Shown in pieces: positions 49,644 to 63,372 of a stretch of DNA of 64,000 nt (position 1 is its first letter; the number at the start of each line of letters is the position of its first letter). Location of the stretch: contig NC_037259.1 in the NCBI RefSeq assembly GCF_000002425.4, forward strand, positions 125,340 to 189,339, written 5' to 3'. The translations under genes were made by a program, and so were the position numbers. Origin of the DNA: Physcomitrium patens (Eukaryota > Streptophyta > Bryopsida > Funariales > Funariaceae). The notes beneath the pieces were generated by a model. That model saw only the letters and a list, made by a program, of their open reading frames with translations. It made no database searches and was not told the DNA's origin.

Positions 49644-50617
49644 TTATTCCTCCCTCTAGGAATGAGTTCCATGAAGAGCGGTCATCATATGTTGAAGAAA
49701 TCTCTGATGCGACGAATTATATTCGCCACATATTTTGATCTTTGTTCTCTTTGAAGATGATTGATACGGCCTCTCAACCATTGATAGTATTCCATACCAA
49801 GGCAGAAAGACCACCCAGTTATTTGATTGTTGTTGAGGCCTTCATAACTTCTTTCGAATAAAATACTTGGAACATCGTGAAGAATTATTCCTACTTCTAG
49901 TAAAATCATCAAACATTAGGAGTCCGTTCTAAGGTCGTGATATCAAACACGTTGTATTTTGGAAATTATTTGAGGAAGAACATGTCGTTCTTGAAGATCT
50001 TCATATCGATTACGTCGACTTGGAGGTTGAGACAATCATAATGTCTTGTCCAATAGGTCACCAAACAAAGGTTTTGAGTCAAATCTGTTAATTGTTGGAT
50101 CTCCATCTCCTCAATGTTACAACTACAAAGAAGCTACAAACAAGGATTGAAAGTAGAATGTTATCTTGCGTAGATCTTGTTCTTTTATAAGAAATATATT
50201 TATCTTGATTTTAATGGATGTCATTGATGAAAAGCCTCCACTGCCTTTGTTGCATTTGTAAGATTCTTTACTGGCTCCAATGTGCATTTACTAATATCAT
50301 ATCCATGCCAATGGATAAGATATTCCAATTTATTTTGATGCCGCCTTGAATCTAAGACTTCTTCCACTTTAAACTCTTCATTATTGTGCACTTCTATAGG
50401 AGGAGGTGAAACTTGTCTACTTTTTAGTATGTCTACTATCTTCTATGGTTCAAGAAGACACACATGGAATACTAAATCGATTTTTATTGACTGTGGTAGG
50501 TGTAAATAATATGCAACTGGATTAATTTGTACAGAAATAGAAAATAGTCAAAGCCTTTGATAGTCTAACTTGTCATAATGATGAGTCGTCTTCATATTGT
50601 GCTGAAGTAACTATATC

Positions 50618-53095
50618 TTATAACCCATGTGGAATGGTGGTTATTCCTTTTGATAGACATCCGCATTAACCTTTTGTTGTTCTTGATCTTCTTTTAACTA
50701 CGCCTTCATCATTGCATGTAGCTCTGAAAAATAATTTATCAAATCTTTTGCCACAGGATTATCAACTTATAAAAATTCAAAAGTATCAAGTTGTAGATGA
50801 TAACCATAATTACAAAAGAAAGATATTTATTTTGTAGAAGAATGTATCGTGTTATTATAAGCAAACTCTGCCATTGGCAAAAGAGTTGTCCAATCATCTT
50901 GTTGGTAGTTGATGGTACATCTTAAATACGACTCCAAAACTTGATTAACACGCTCCGTTTGTCCATCAATTTGAGGATGGAATGCCAAAGCTAGTTTTAT
51001 ATCCACTTTTAGAATCTTAAAAAGAATTTGCTAAAATCTTGATACAAATTAAGATTCCTTATTTGATATAATATCCTTGGATAATCCATAATAGCAATAG
51101 ATATTATCAAAAAAGAGCTTAGCTATTTCTTCACATGTGATGGATTTTGTACATAGTAAAAAATATGCCATCTTGGTAAAATGATCTACTATCATGAATA
51201 TAGAGTCATAAGAACCTGAGATTGGAAGATCTGTGATGAAATCCATAGAAAGAGAAGACCATGGTTGTTTTGGAATAGATAATGGCTGAAGAAGTCCATA
51301 AGGTTGATGATGAGGATTTTTTGATCTTCAGCAAATATCACAAGATTATACAAAATCTTTGATTTCCTTTCACATTTTGGGCCACCAAAAATCCTTGGAT
51401 ATTAATTCCAAAGTTTTATTATACCCAAAATGTCCTATTATTAAAAAGTCATGATGAACTTGTAGAATACGTAATTGAGCTTCATCTTCTGGAACATATA
51501 GGCGTCCCTCAAAATATAGTAGATTGTTCTTAAATTCAAACTTAGAAGTATTATAAGACTTTGAAGGATTTTCCTTAATATCATGAATAAGACGATCAAA
51601 AGACATACTTGACTGAACTTGCTTAATGAAAGTTGAATCAACAATTAATGTTGATTTCATTGCTCAAAGATGAAAATACTTTGATATTAAGAGAATTATT
51701 TGTTGTTGAACAAAAGTAGTATCTCCTTCCTTTGGTGCAAAGTTAGATCATCTAGAGAGTGCATCTGATAAACCTTGTTGTTTTCATAGTCAATAAGTGA
51801 CCTTGAATTTGAATCTTGATAAAGACATACTCCAACGGACTTGGCGATGATTCAAAACATGTACTGATATAAAATATTCAAGATTCTTGTAATCCGTATA
51901 TATGATGATTGGGCTAGAAGCACCTTCTAGATAATGACACTATTCTTAAAATAAATCCATGATTATAAGAAGTTCTTTGTCGTGGACCTCGTAGTTGGTC
52001 TCGATTGTCAAAAAGTTTTTAGAATGAAAAGCTATTGGATGAATTTTATCATTTGTTTCCATTTCTAACAATACAGTACTCAAAGCAAAGTTTGATGCAT
52101 CTATTTCCATAAAAAATGGCTAAAAAAAATGAACACGATATAAGATTAGTGCAAAAACAAAGGATGTCTTCAAAGCTTCAAATACTACTTCTGCTTCTTG
52201 ATTCCATTGAAGTTTGTCTTTGCAAGTCAAAAATATAAGTAGAATTGCAACTTGAGAGAAGTCTTTGATGAAGATTTGATCGTAGTTGGTAAATTCCAAA
52301 AATCATGGGACATCTCTTACCATTTTTGAAATCTTCCAATCCATAATAGTTTAAACTTTCTTAGGATCCATCATAAGTCCATCATTTGAAATGATATATC
52401 TAAAGAAGTTGACTTGAGTAGTGTGAAATATACTCTTTTCTAACTTGGCATAGAATCTAGCATCTCTTAGTTTTTGTAACATATGACGAACATGAAGTTC
52501 ATGTTCTTCTATGTTCTTAGAATAGATTAAGATATCGTCTAAATAACAGATAATAAAATCATCTAAAAACTCCCAAAAGACATCATTCATTAGATGTTGG
52601 AATGCTGCTAGTACATTTATAAGTCTAAAAGGCATGATGTTGTATTCAAAATGTCCATACCTTGTTCAAAATGTAGTCTTCTATTCATCTCTTTTTTTGA
52701 TGTGTATTAGATTTTATGTTCCTTATAGATCTATTTTTGTATAAATCTTAGCTTGATTCAACTTATCAAGGAATTCAGATATCAAAGGTAGCGAGTACCT
52801 GTTCTTGATGGTGATTTTGTTGAGTCCTTGATAATCGACACACATCCACAATGATCTATCTTTTTTCTTCATAAATAAAATTAGAGCTCGTGTTGGAGAT
52901 TTGAAAAGGTGCATGAAGTTCTTGGCTAGATTCTCTTCAATATACTCATTGAATTCAACCAACTCATTTTGTGATAAATTATAGATTGGTTGAAATGGAG
53001 GTTGTGCTCCTTCTTGAAGGTTAATTGAACAATCATAGGAATAATGTTTCGGAAGAGTATTTGCATTCTTTTTCTCAAATACATCTTGAAAATCT
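50618..53095 (-). repeat. Left arm of 2.48-kb near-perfect inverted repeat
   Basis: Paired with 53530-56007; all matched positions sum to 106,625, so the arms are collinear with no net indel over the stretches compared. Only a few substitutions were seen in the compared parts. Outside the arms the flanks remain homologous but are clearly diverged. Confidence 0.88.
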
Positions 53096-53493
53096 TGATA
53101 TTGGCTTAGAATGCCACTTCAAGTCTTTCCACCAATAGAATCAGGTGTGGCATAAATGACACAAGGTGATCTTTCTTTTGCAGCATACAAGAAAGCTCTT
53201 GCACCTACAAATACAGGTTTAATTGTATTAGACTTATGACTTTCTACTTGATTAACTACGTACTTAATTATACTTTCAAAAAAGTCAAGACTGCGAGGAG
53301 TCCAATCTATTTTAGGGTTATATTTTTCTAGCCATAATAAACCTAAAATGACTGGATTAAAGGGAGATCTAATGATATTAAATATTACAAAGCTACTATG
53401 ACCATTAGTTGCTACTTCTATAAGAAGTATTTCTTGAGTAACATCTTCTGAAGACAATCAATGACCATCTATGACTTCTATATGATGTTATGG

Positions 53494-53530
53494 ATATACA
53501 CATACAAGCTAGTTATTACATGTATAAATA
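53494..53530 (+). repeat. LTR head fragment at the centre of the palindrome
   Basis: TGTTATGGATATACACATAC and the next 17 bases match the first part of the A0-type LTR (from 332 on) in plus orientation. It lies between the minus-strand protease region and the start of the right arm, with no rest of an LTR. Confidence 0.65.
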
Positions 53531-56007
53531 GATTTTCAAGATGTATTTGAGAAAAAGAATGCAAATACTCTTCCGAAACATTATTCCTATGATTGTTCAA
53601 TTAACCTTCAAGAAGGAGCACAACCTCCATTTCAACCAATCTATAATTTATCACAAAATGAGTTGGTTGAATTCAATGAGTATATTGAAGAGAATCTAGC
53701 CAAGAACTTCATGCACCTTTTCAAATCTCCAACACGAGCTCTAATTTTATTTATGAAGAAAAAAGATAGATCATTGTGGATGTGTGTCGATTATCAAGGA
53801 CTCAACAAAATCACCATCAAGAACAGGTACTCGCTACCTTTGATATCTGAATTCCTTGATAAGTTGAATCAAGCTAAGATTTATACAAAAATAGATCTAT
53901 AAGGAACATAAAATCTAATACACATCAAAAAAAGAGATGAATAGAAGACTACATTTTGAACAAGGTATGGACATTTTGAATACAACGTCATGCCTTTTAG
54001 ACTTATAAATGTACTAGTAGCATTCCAACATCTAATGAATGATGTCTTTTGGGAGTTTTTAGATGATTTTATTATCTGTTATTTAGACGATATCTTAATC
54101 TATTCTAAGAACATAGAAGAACATGAACTTCATGTTCGTCATATGTTACAAAAACTAAGAGATGCTAGATTCTATGCCAAGTTAGAAAAGAGTATATTTC
54201 ACACTACTCAAGTCAACTTCTTTAGATATATTATTTCAAATGATGGACTTATGATGGATCCTAAGAAAGTTTAAACTATTATGGATTGGAAGATTTCAAA
54301 AATGGTAAGAGATGTCCCATGATTTTTGGAATTTACCAACTACGATCAAATCTTCATCAAAGACTTCTCTCAAGTTGCAATTCTACTTATATTTTTGACT
54401 TGCAAAGACAAACTTCAATGGAATCAAGAAGCAGAAGTAGTATTTGAAGCTTTGAAGACATCCTTTGTTTTTGCACTAATCTTATATCGTGTTCATTTTT
54501 TTTAGCCATTTTTTATGGAAATAGATGCATCAAACTTTGCTTTGAGTACTGTATTGTTAGAAATGGAAACAAATGATAAAATTCATCCAATAGCTTTTCA
54601 TTCTAAAAACTTTTTGGCAACCGAGACCAACTACGAGGTCCACGACAAAGAACTTCTTATAATCATGGATTTATTTTAAGAATGGTGTCATTATCTAGAA
54701 GGTGCTTCTAGCCCAATCATCATATATACGGATTACAAGAATCTTGAATATTTTATATCAGTACATGTTTTGAATCATCGCCAAGTCCGTTGGAGTATGT
54801 CTTTATCAAGATTCAAATTCAAGGTCACTTATTGACTAGGAAAACAACAAGGTTTATCAGATGCACTCTCTAGATGATCTAACTTTGCACCAAAGGAAGG
54901 AGATACTGCTTTTGTTCAACAACAAATAATTCTCTTAATATCAAAGTATTTTCATCTTTGAGCAATGAAATCAACATTAATTGTTGATTCAACTTTCATT
55001 AAGCAAGTTCAGTCAAGTATGTCTTTTGATCGTCTTATTCATGATATTAAGGAAAATCCTTCAAAGTCTTATAATACTTCTAAGTTTGAATTTAAGAACA
55101 ATCTACTATATTTTGAGGGACGCCTATATGTTCCAGAAGATGAAGCTCAATTACGTATTCTACAAGTTCATCATGACTTTTTAATAATAGGACATTTTGG
55201 GTATAATAAAACTTTGGAATTAATATCCAAGGATTTTTGGTGGCCCAAAATGTGAAAGGAAATCAAAGATTTTGTATAATCTTGTGATATTTGCTGAAGA
55301 TCAAAAAATCCTCATCATCAACCTTATGGACTTCTTCAGCCATTATCCATTCCAAAACAACCATGGTCTTCTGTTTCTATGGATTTCATCACAGATCTTC
55401 CAATCTCAGGTTCTTATGACTCTATATTCATGATAGTAGATCATTTTACCAAGATGGCATATTTTTTACTATGTACAAAATCCATCACATGTGAAGAAAT
55501 AGCTAAGCTCTTTTTTGATAATATCTATTGCTATTATGGATTATCCAAGGATATTATATCAAATAAGGAATCTTAATTTGTATCAAGATTTTAGCAAATT
55601 CTTTTTAAGATTCTAAAAGTGGATATAAAACTAGCTTTGGCATTCCATCCTCAAATTGATGGACAAACGGAGCATGTTAATCAAGTTTTGGAGTAGTATT
55701 TAAGATGTACCATCAACTACCAACAAGATGATTGGACAACTCTTTTGCCAATGGCAGAGTTTGCTTATAATAACACAATACATTCTTCAACAAAACAAAT
55801 ATCTTTCTTTTGCAATTATGGTTATCATCTACAACTTGATACTTTTGAATTTTTATAAGTTGATAATCCTGTGGCAAAAGATTTGATAAATCATTTTTCA
55901 AAGCTACATGCAATGATGAAGGCGTAATTAAAAGAAGCTCAAGAACAACAGAAGGTTAATGCGGATGTCTATCAAAAGGAATAACCACCATTCCACATGG
56001 GTGATAA
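53530..56007 (+). repeat. Right arm of 2.48-kb near-perfect inverted repeat
   Basis: Mirror of 50618-53095; contains the plus-strand reverse transcriptase to integrase region of A2. The spacer between arms is 53096-53529 (about 434 bp). Confidence 0.88.
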
Positions 56008-56990
56008 GGTATGGTTACTTCATTGTAATATTAAGACTATTTTTCTTTGTGATAAGTAGGACTACCGCAAGCTTGGACCTTTTCTTATTTGTAGGCAAAT
56101 CAATCCAGTTGCTTATCGATTACATCTCTCGGAGTCAATGAAGATTCATCTCATATTTGACATGTCTCTTCTTAAACCATACAAGATTATGAATATACCA
56201 AGAAGAAGACAAGTCCCACTTCTTCTTATAGAAGTGGACGATTATGAAGAATTTGAATTAGAAGAAGTTCTACATCCAAGGTGATGCTAAAATAAGTTAG
56301 AATATCTTATCTATTGGCACGGATATGACATTTATGAATGCACATAGAAACCAACAAAGAATCTTACAAATACAGCAAAGGTAGTTGAGGTTTTTTATCG
56401 ACAACATCTATCAAAATCAAGATGAAGAATAGTAAGTCTTTGCTAAAAAAGAAACGAGGTCCAGCAAAGATTACATTCTATCTTCTATCCTTATTTGTGG
56501 TTTCTATGTATTTGTGACACTAAGGAGATGGAGAACCTATAACCAACAGATTTAACTCAAGAACCTTCATTTGCTGACCTGTCACATAAGACATTACAAT
56601 TGTCACAACCTTTAAGATGACACAATTAAGATGAAGATCCTCAAAAATGACATGTTCTTCCTCGAATAGATGGCGAGATACAATCCATTTGGTATCACGA
56701 CTTTAGAAGGGACTCTCGATGTTTCATGATTTTACTAGAAGTGTGAACAATTTCTAACGGTATTCAAATGTTTTATTTGAAGGAAGTTATAAAGCCCTCA
56801 ATAACAATCAAATAACTAGGTGGTCTTCCCGCCTTGATATGGAATACTATAGATGGTTGAGAGGCCCTATCAATCATCTTCGAATACAACAAAGATTAGA
56901 GTATGTGGCAAATATAATTTGCTGTATCTTAGACTTCCTCAACATGTGATCACTGATCCTCGTGAAACTCGTCACTAGAAGGGGGGATAA

Positions 56991-57541
56991 TGTCAGAGAC
57001 ATATATTTATTGTAATTATTATCTAGATGATAGGACTAGGTAGAAGTAAGTAAAAATAGATTAATATCATAATGTCTTCTAAAAACATTTTTTAGATGCT
57101 TCATAGATGTTGCTTTGACTTTACATGTGTTTATACTTGATTGGTAGGTTAAAAACTTGGTCAACAAGTTAACCATTAGCCACACATATTGGTAGCTTGT
57201 GGAACAAGCTAACTATGTGGCTCCCACGTGGAAAACTTGCCTTACAAGTTAAGACACATATTGTGCAAAGTCAATACGTGTTTGGAGGTCCTATAGAATG
57301 TTGTTACATAGTTCCTAGGTAGATAGTATATATAGATGCAATAGTGAAGCCTTCTTCACTCTTGTCAACTCTTTTCTTGCTTCTAGTCTAGTTTCAAGGA
57401 TCTCTAATTTTCTTGTCTTTTTGGCAATAGCCATTCTAGTTTCTTTTTTAATATACATATTTAGTTATTTCTATTTTGTCATCTTTCTTTGAGAAAAGTC
57501 TCACTTGTTTATTTATTTTTATCAAGTTTTTGTCCTTGACA
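56991..57541 (+). repeat. 3' LTR of A2
   Basis: The 551-bp LTR starts TGTCAGAGACATATATTTA after the polypurine tract agaaggggggat and ends tccttgaca. It is followed by the duplicated gtagg. Confidence 0.88.
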
Positions 57542-60500
57542 GTAGGACAAGATATAAATAAGACTGGCTAGGGCCTTTTGGGACATCTAATCAGATATGG
57601 TTTTAGACCATTTTTCTTAATAAAGTTTGGTTTTGCATCTTTTTTTTTAATTTTGTTCTATTATGTTTTCATTTGCTCAATTGTCTTTTGTGTCCTATTC
57701 TATGTAATTCGAATCAATTTTGTTCTATTCTATTATATTTGATTTTGTGATGAAATTTTATATTGTTGTGGAATAGAAGGATCTTAGATTTTTGAGATAG
57801 TCTAGTCATGTTTCACAATTGAACTTCAATCCCAAAATTATCCGATTCTTAGATCACAAGTCATATTTATTAGAACATTACTTTTTAATTTTGTATTATC
57901 ATGGTTTTCATCTTTTTTGAATGATATGATTCAATATTGGATAATTTGGAAGCTTATTTGCTAAATTTTCAATCTATATATAGAAAATATTATATAATCT
58001 ATATTTCAACAAATAAGATCTATATTTTGCAACAAAAAATCAATCTGTAATATTGTATACTTCAAAATTTAGAAAACTTATAATTGATATCAAGTGAGAT
58101 GATACTGCACTCATCAGCCAATTTTTTTATGGATTATAAAATGAAGTAAAGAAATTGATTCTTAATTTATTTCATCCTCAAACATTAAGTCAATCAATTA
58201 ATTTTTCTATAAAGTATGACAATTGACTTTTTGAATTTTTGTCTAAAAATTATATAAGTAACCCTCAATTTATTACTATTCAATGAAAAGACCAATGTCT
58301 TTTCAATACATACTTTTAGGAGTAGAAGTTATATAAATTAGTATAATACATTTCAAATATCTCACTAAATAAGAAAAGACTCATTGTTCCTAAGAAAGAT
58401 TGTGTTTATACTATGGAGAATCAAAGTACATTACTCAACATTTTTCAAAGAAGCAAAAAAATCATAAAATAAGAAGTACAACTATCAAAAAAGATAATAT
58501 GTAAAAAATTAAATTTCTCCAATAATTATAGGAACTATGCAGCTTAAACCTTATACAACATCTAATAAAGGTCATATTCTTTCTTCAAAATCTTCTTGTT
58601 ATTTTATAATACATATTAGTTTAAGACTTAAAGATCACAAAGCCTCTACCTTGATAGATTCAAGAGTCTTAGCTTATTTTTTAGATGAAGAGCTTGTTAA
58701 AAGATATAACAAATCTTTAATAAAGAAAACAAAACTTGTTTGTATAAGAGTCATAGATAGTCGTCTATTGTCCTTTAAAAATATTATTTATAAAATATTT
58801 CTTCTAAAAGTAATAACCAATGATCATATTAGCTTTGTAGTATTTAATATCATTATATTTATTTTTTTAATCTAGTCATTTTAAGTTTATTGTAGTTAAA
58901 AAAATATAATCCTTAAATAGATTGAATTTCTTGTAGTCTTAACTTTTTTGAAAGTATAACTAAGAGTATAATTAATCAAGTAAAATGTCATAAATTTAGT
59001 ACAATCAAACCTATATTTGTTAGTACAAGAGCTTTTTTGCATGTTATAAAAGAAGGATCACTTTGAGTCATTTATGCAACACATATTTCTAATGGTAGAA
59101 AGACTTTTAATAATATTTCTAAATAATATCAAGATTTTTAAGCTGTACTTAAAAAGAAGAATATAGATACACTTTCAAAATATTGTTCCTATGATTTTTC
59201 AATTGACCTTCAAGAAAGAGCTCAATTGCCATTTGGACCAATCTATAGTTTATTACAAATTGAGTTGGCTAAACTCAAAGAATATATTGAAGAGAATCTG
59301 ATAAAAAAATTCATATGCTATTTCAAATTTTTAGTAGGAGTTCTAATTTTACTTGTGAAGAAAAAAGATGGATCATTACAAATGTGTGTTGATTATCAAA
59401 GATTCAATAAATTCACCATGAAGAACAATTATTTGCTACCTTTGATATCTAGACTTCTTAATCAATTGAATCAAGCTAAACTCTATATAAAAATAGATCT
59501 ATAAGAATCATATAATCTAATATGCATCAAAAAAAAGAATGAATAGAAGATTTTATTTTGAACCACGTATAGACATTTTGAATATAATGTCATGTCTTTT
59601 AGACTTACAAATGTACTAGCAGCTTTTCAACATCTAATGAATGATGTTTTTTAAGAATTTTTTGATGATTTTATTGTCTATTATCTAGATGAAATCTTAA
59701 TCTATTTTAAGAATATAAAAGAATATAAACTTCATATTTGACATGTGTTACAAAAACTAAAAGATGCATGACTATATGTCAAGATAAAAAAGTTTTTATT
59801 TTATACTATTAAAGTCGACTTTTTAAGACAAATCATTTCAAATAATGTACTTATAATGGATCCTAAAAAAGTTCAAACTATTATGGATTGAAAAATCTCA
59901 AAATAATAAAAGATGTCTAATATTTTTTAGAATTTTCCAACTACTATTAAATCTTCATCAAAGACTTTTCTCTAATTATAGCTCTACTTATATGTTTGAC
60001 TTGTAAAGACAAACTTCAATGGAATCAAGAAGGAGAAGTAATATTTGAAGCTTTGAAGACAATCTTTGTTTCTACATTAATCTTGTATTACATCAACTTT
60101 TCTAAGCCATTTTTTTATAGAAATAAATGCATCAAATTTTTTTTTATATAATGTATTGTTACAAATAGAAACAAATGATAAATTCTATTCAATAGCTTTT
60201 TATTCCAAAAATATTTCACAAGCCAAGATCAACTACAAGATCCACAATGAAGAACTTCTTTCAATCATGGATTTTTGTTAAAAATGGCACCATTATTTAA
60301 AAGACACTCTTAGTTCTATCACCATATATATATCAATCACAAGAATCTTAAGTATTTTATGTTAGCACATATTTAGAATTGTTGCCAAGTCCATTAAAGT
60401 ATATCCTTATTAAGATTTGAATTTAAGTTTATTTTATTGATTAAAAAAATAACAAGATTTGACAAATGTATTGTTTAGATAATTTTATCTTGTATTATAA

Positions 60501-61761
60501 GAAAAAAATGTTACTTTTGATCAAAAATGGATAATTTTTTTGAAGCCAAAGCATCTTCATCTTTGAACAATGAAATCAATATTAAGTATTAATTCAACCT
60601 TTTAAAAGAAAATTCAATCAAATTTTTCTTTCAATCTTCTTATTCATGATATTAAAGAAAATCCTTCAAAGTCTCATAGTACTTCCAAGTTTGAATTCAA
60701 GAACAATCTATTATACTTTGAGAGACACTTATATATTCTAAAAGTTAAAGCTTTATTATGTTTTTTTTATATTCATCACAACTTTCTAGAAAAAGGATAT
60801 TTTTGATACAATAAGACTTTGGAACTAATATCCAAGAATTTTTGGTGGCCTCAAAAGTGGTCAAATATTTTGTACAATCCTATGATATTTTCTTAAGATC
60901 AAAAATTCTTTATTATCAATTTTACAAACTTCTTCAACTATTATCTATTCCAAAACAACCATGGTCTTTTGTTTCTATAGATTTTATCATGGATCTTCTA
61001 GCCTCAAGTTTTTATAATTCAATGTTTATGATAGTATATTATTTCACCAAGATGGCATATTTTTTACTATGAATAAAATCTATCATAAGTGAAGAAATAG
61101 CTATGCTTTTCTTTAACAATATCTATTGCTATCATAGATTATTTAAGGATATTATATTAGATGGAAAAAATCAATTTGTATCAAGTTTTTAGAGAATACT
61201 TTTCAAAATTCTTGAGGTAGAAAAAAAATTATCTTTGGCTTTTAATCCTCAAATTGATGGATAAATAAAGTATATAAATCAAGTTTTTGAGCAATATTTG
61301 AGATGTACCATTAGCTACCAAGAAGATGATTAGATAACTATTTTGTCATTAGCAGAGTTTACTTATAATAATACAATACATTCTTTTATATAATAAATAT
61401 CTTTTTTTACTAATTATGATTATCATCCATGACTTGATGCTTTTGACTTTTCAAAAGTTTACAATCCTACAACAAAAGATTTTATAAATCATTTATTTGA
61501 GCTATACATAATAATAAAGGCTTAACTAAAAGAGATTCAAGAACAACAAAAGAGTAATTTGGATGCCTATTATAAGGAAAAACTTCATTTCTATATTGGT
61601 GATAAAGTATGGTTACTTTGTCATAATATTAAAACTATTTGTTTTTATGACAAGTTGGATTACCATAGATTTGGATCATTTCTTATTTGTGAATAAATCA
61701 ATATAGTCACTTATAAATTACATCTATTGGAGTCTATAAAAATTCATCTCATATTTCACAT

Positions 61762-63372
61762 TATCGTGAGATACTACAACTATATTACAAAAAATGAAAA
61801 TATGGATATTATTATAAAAGAGCTTAGAAAAAATATTTAGTAGAAAAATAAAGATAAATGATAGAAAGGTAATAAAAGATTTAGTCTTAATACTAACATT
61901 TTACAAAAGGAACTTCTATTTATTTTATAGAGGCAAAAATGAACCAAATCAAATTAAATAGGATAAGAAATAATATATACATATGTATAAAAGAATTAAG
62001 AATAGATTTTAGCAAAATTTATCTTAAAAAATTAAGAATTGATATCTACAAAGGACCAATTATCAACCTAGGTCAAAATCAAATCCTTTGGCACAAAACC
62101 ACATATTTATAGAGCCTCTAAGGTACTTTGGTAGATTAAAGAATAGGATTTAAGAGCAAACTTGAGAAAAAAAAATTTAAGCATTAATTTCATATCAATT
62201 GAATTAATATTAAATTTTTGAAGGATTTTTAAAAATAATAATATTTTCCATCAATTTAGATTTTGAGAAATAAAATATGCTTACTAATTTGAGGATTTTT
62301 TTAGATTTTGTAGTATATATATAAATGGATTTTGGAAAATGTGTTGGTGTGCTAGTTGTAAATGTGTATAAAAATTTTGAGGTCAATCAAATAATTAAAT
62401 TGAAGTGTGTGAAGGTATTTGTAGGCTGAGATCTCAAAAATTGGAATTTGAAGGTCAGTGAGTATTTTTAAAATTTTTAGCAATTGGTCAATTGGATTGA
62501 AGTGAAAAAAAATTATATGAATATTAGTCTTTATTTCCAACATTTTAGGTGAAATTTGGAAGTAATTTAATGGTTTAAGAAAGAAATATTGGCACTAAAA
62601 GTTCAACATTTTAATTGGAATAGGAGGCCGCCTAATACCCAATTGAATTATCTTGCATTTCTCTGAATTGGTAAGTGCAATCAATTTCATCTTTTTTGTA
62701 TTTGCTTCTAACTAAGTCATTAAAAATTATGCAAATTTTGAATTGATATCCATGGTTTGATCATTAATTTTTGAGGTTCTAATTTTATTATAGGATTTGT
62801 TAAGAGTTTATTTAAGATCTAGAATCTGATTAGGATTTGGTAAGGATTAGGATTTATTTAGGATTTGATTTAAAATTTGACTATGAATTGATTAGAATTT
62901 ATTTAGGATTTGTTTAGGATTTGTTTAGGATTTGATTAGGACATAAGATTTATTAGGATTTTATTAGGATTTGATATAGGATTTGATTAAGATTCAATTA
63001 AGGTTTCAATTAGGATTTGACTTAAGATTTGATTAATGTTCAATTAGGATTTCAATTAGGATTACATTAAGTTTTTTATTTTTATTATTTTTTTAGGATT
63101 CTTTGTTATTTCTTTAAAAGTTTCTATTTCTAGTATTTCTTTAAGATTTCTTATTATTTTTCTTTAAAATTAATTTAGAACTTTTTTGTATTTCTTACAT
63201 AACTTCTTTTAAATTTATTTTGGATTAGTCAAAATTTGATTAGGATTTTTAAGGTCTATTTAAAGTTATTTAAGATTCTATTAGACTTGATAGGATTATT
63301 TTTGCATTTCTACTTACCTTCCACAACTAGGTGCTTAGTGCATTCTCAAGGAAGAACACATGTAATACAACA
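61762..63372 (+). repeat. Family C solo LTR nested in A3
   Basis: The 1611-bp non-coding insert starts TATCGTGAGATACTAC and ends catgtaatacaaca, with aactaggtgcttagtgcattc near the end. It contains many variants of the phrase ttaggatttg (62780-63070), mirrored as caaatcctaa in the reverse copy at 33022-34410. A3 coding homology resumes on both sides. Confidence 0.7.

Larger units (their letters stand above)
49084..53493 (-). mobile_element. Inverted family A segment inside A2
   Basis: Minus strand: 3' LTR 49084-49643, complement of the polypurine tract at about 49645-49656, post-chromodomain segment, integrase (51049-51246 holds the catalytic-core start), HHCC region (51370-51660), RNase H, reverse transcriptase (52351-52962) and protease (53119-53457). 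No gag or 5' LTR follows. Its LTR resembles A0 rather than the LTRs of A2, so it comes from another A subfamily. Its pol is nearly identical, in reverse, to the pol of A2 (53530-56007). It is a broken fossil. Confidence 0.82.
47062..57541 (+). mobile_element. Family A Gypsy chromovirus A2 with internal inverted segment, TSD gtagg
   Basis: 5' LTR 47062-47657; gag with zinc knuckle and start of protease 47658-49083; an inverted A-type segment 49084-53493; then, plus strand, reverse transcriptase (YLDDILIYSKN box near 54080-54110), RNase H, HHCC integrase (about 55100-55900) and chromodomain (about 56250-56400); polypurine tract at about 56978; 3' LTR 56991-57541. The 5-bp duplication gtagg (47057-47061 and 57542-57546) brackets the whole 10.5 kb, so it entered the 3' LTR of B2 as one element. 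It is broken, but less decayed than A3 and A4, fitting its inner position. Confidence 0.88.
39327..57815 (+). mobile_element. Family B Gypsy chromovirus B2, both LTRs, TSD caatt
   Basis: 5' LTR 39327-39924; tRNA-Met-type primer site TTGGTATCAGAACAAG at 39925; gag about 40110-40960 with a zinc knuckle; protease about 41100-41400; reverse transcriptase about 41630-43650; RNase H/integrase region about 45270-46450; chromodomain-like end about 46590-46740; 3' LTR 46832-57815, interrupted by A2. The 5-bp duplication caatt (39322-39326 and 57816-57820) shows that 39327-57815 arrived as one insertion in the gag region of A3, before later inserts: solo LTR D (42324-43505), a family C repeat (43648-45264) and A2 (47062-57541). 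It is broken, with many breaks. Confidence 0.88.
46832..57815 (+). repeat. 3' LTR of B2, interrupted by A2
   Basis: The two LTR parts are 46832-47061 and 57542-57815, separated by A2. They join at the duplicated gtagg and align with the 5' LTR at 39327-39924. Confidence 0.85.

Noticed and set aside
62780-63070. Repeated ttaggatttg phrase as a possible telomere-like or CRISPR-like array
   Set aside because: Spacing is irregular, there are no unique spacers, and the stretch lies inside a family C repeat. Plant telomere repeats (TTTAGGG) are absent.
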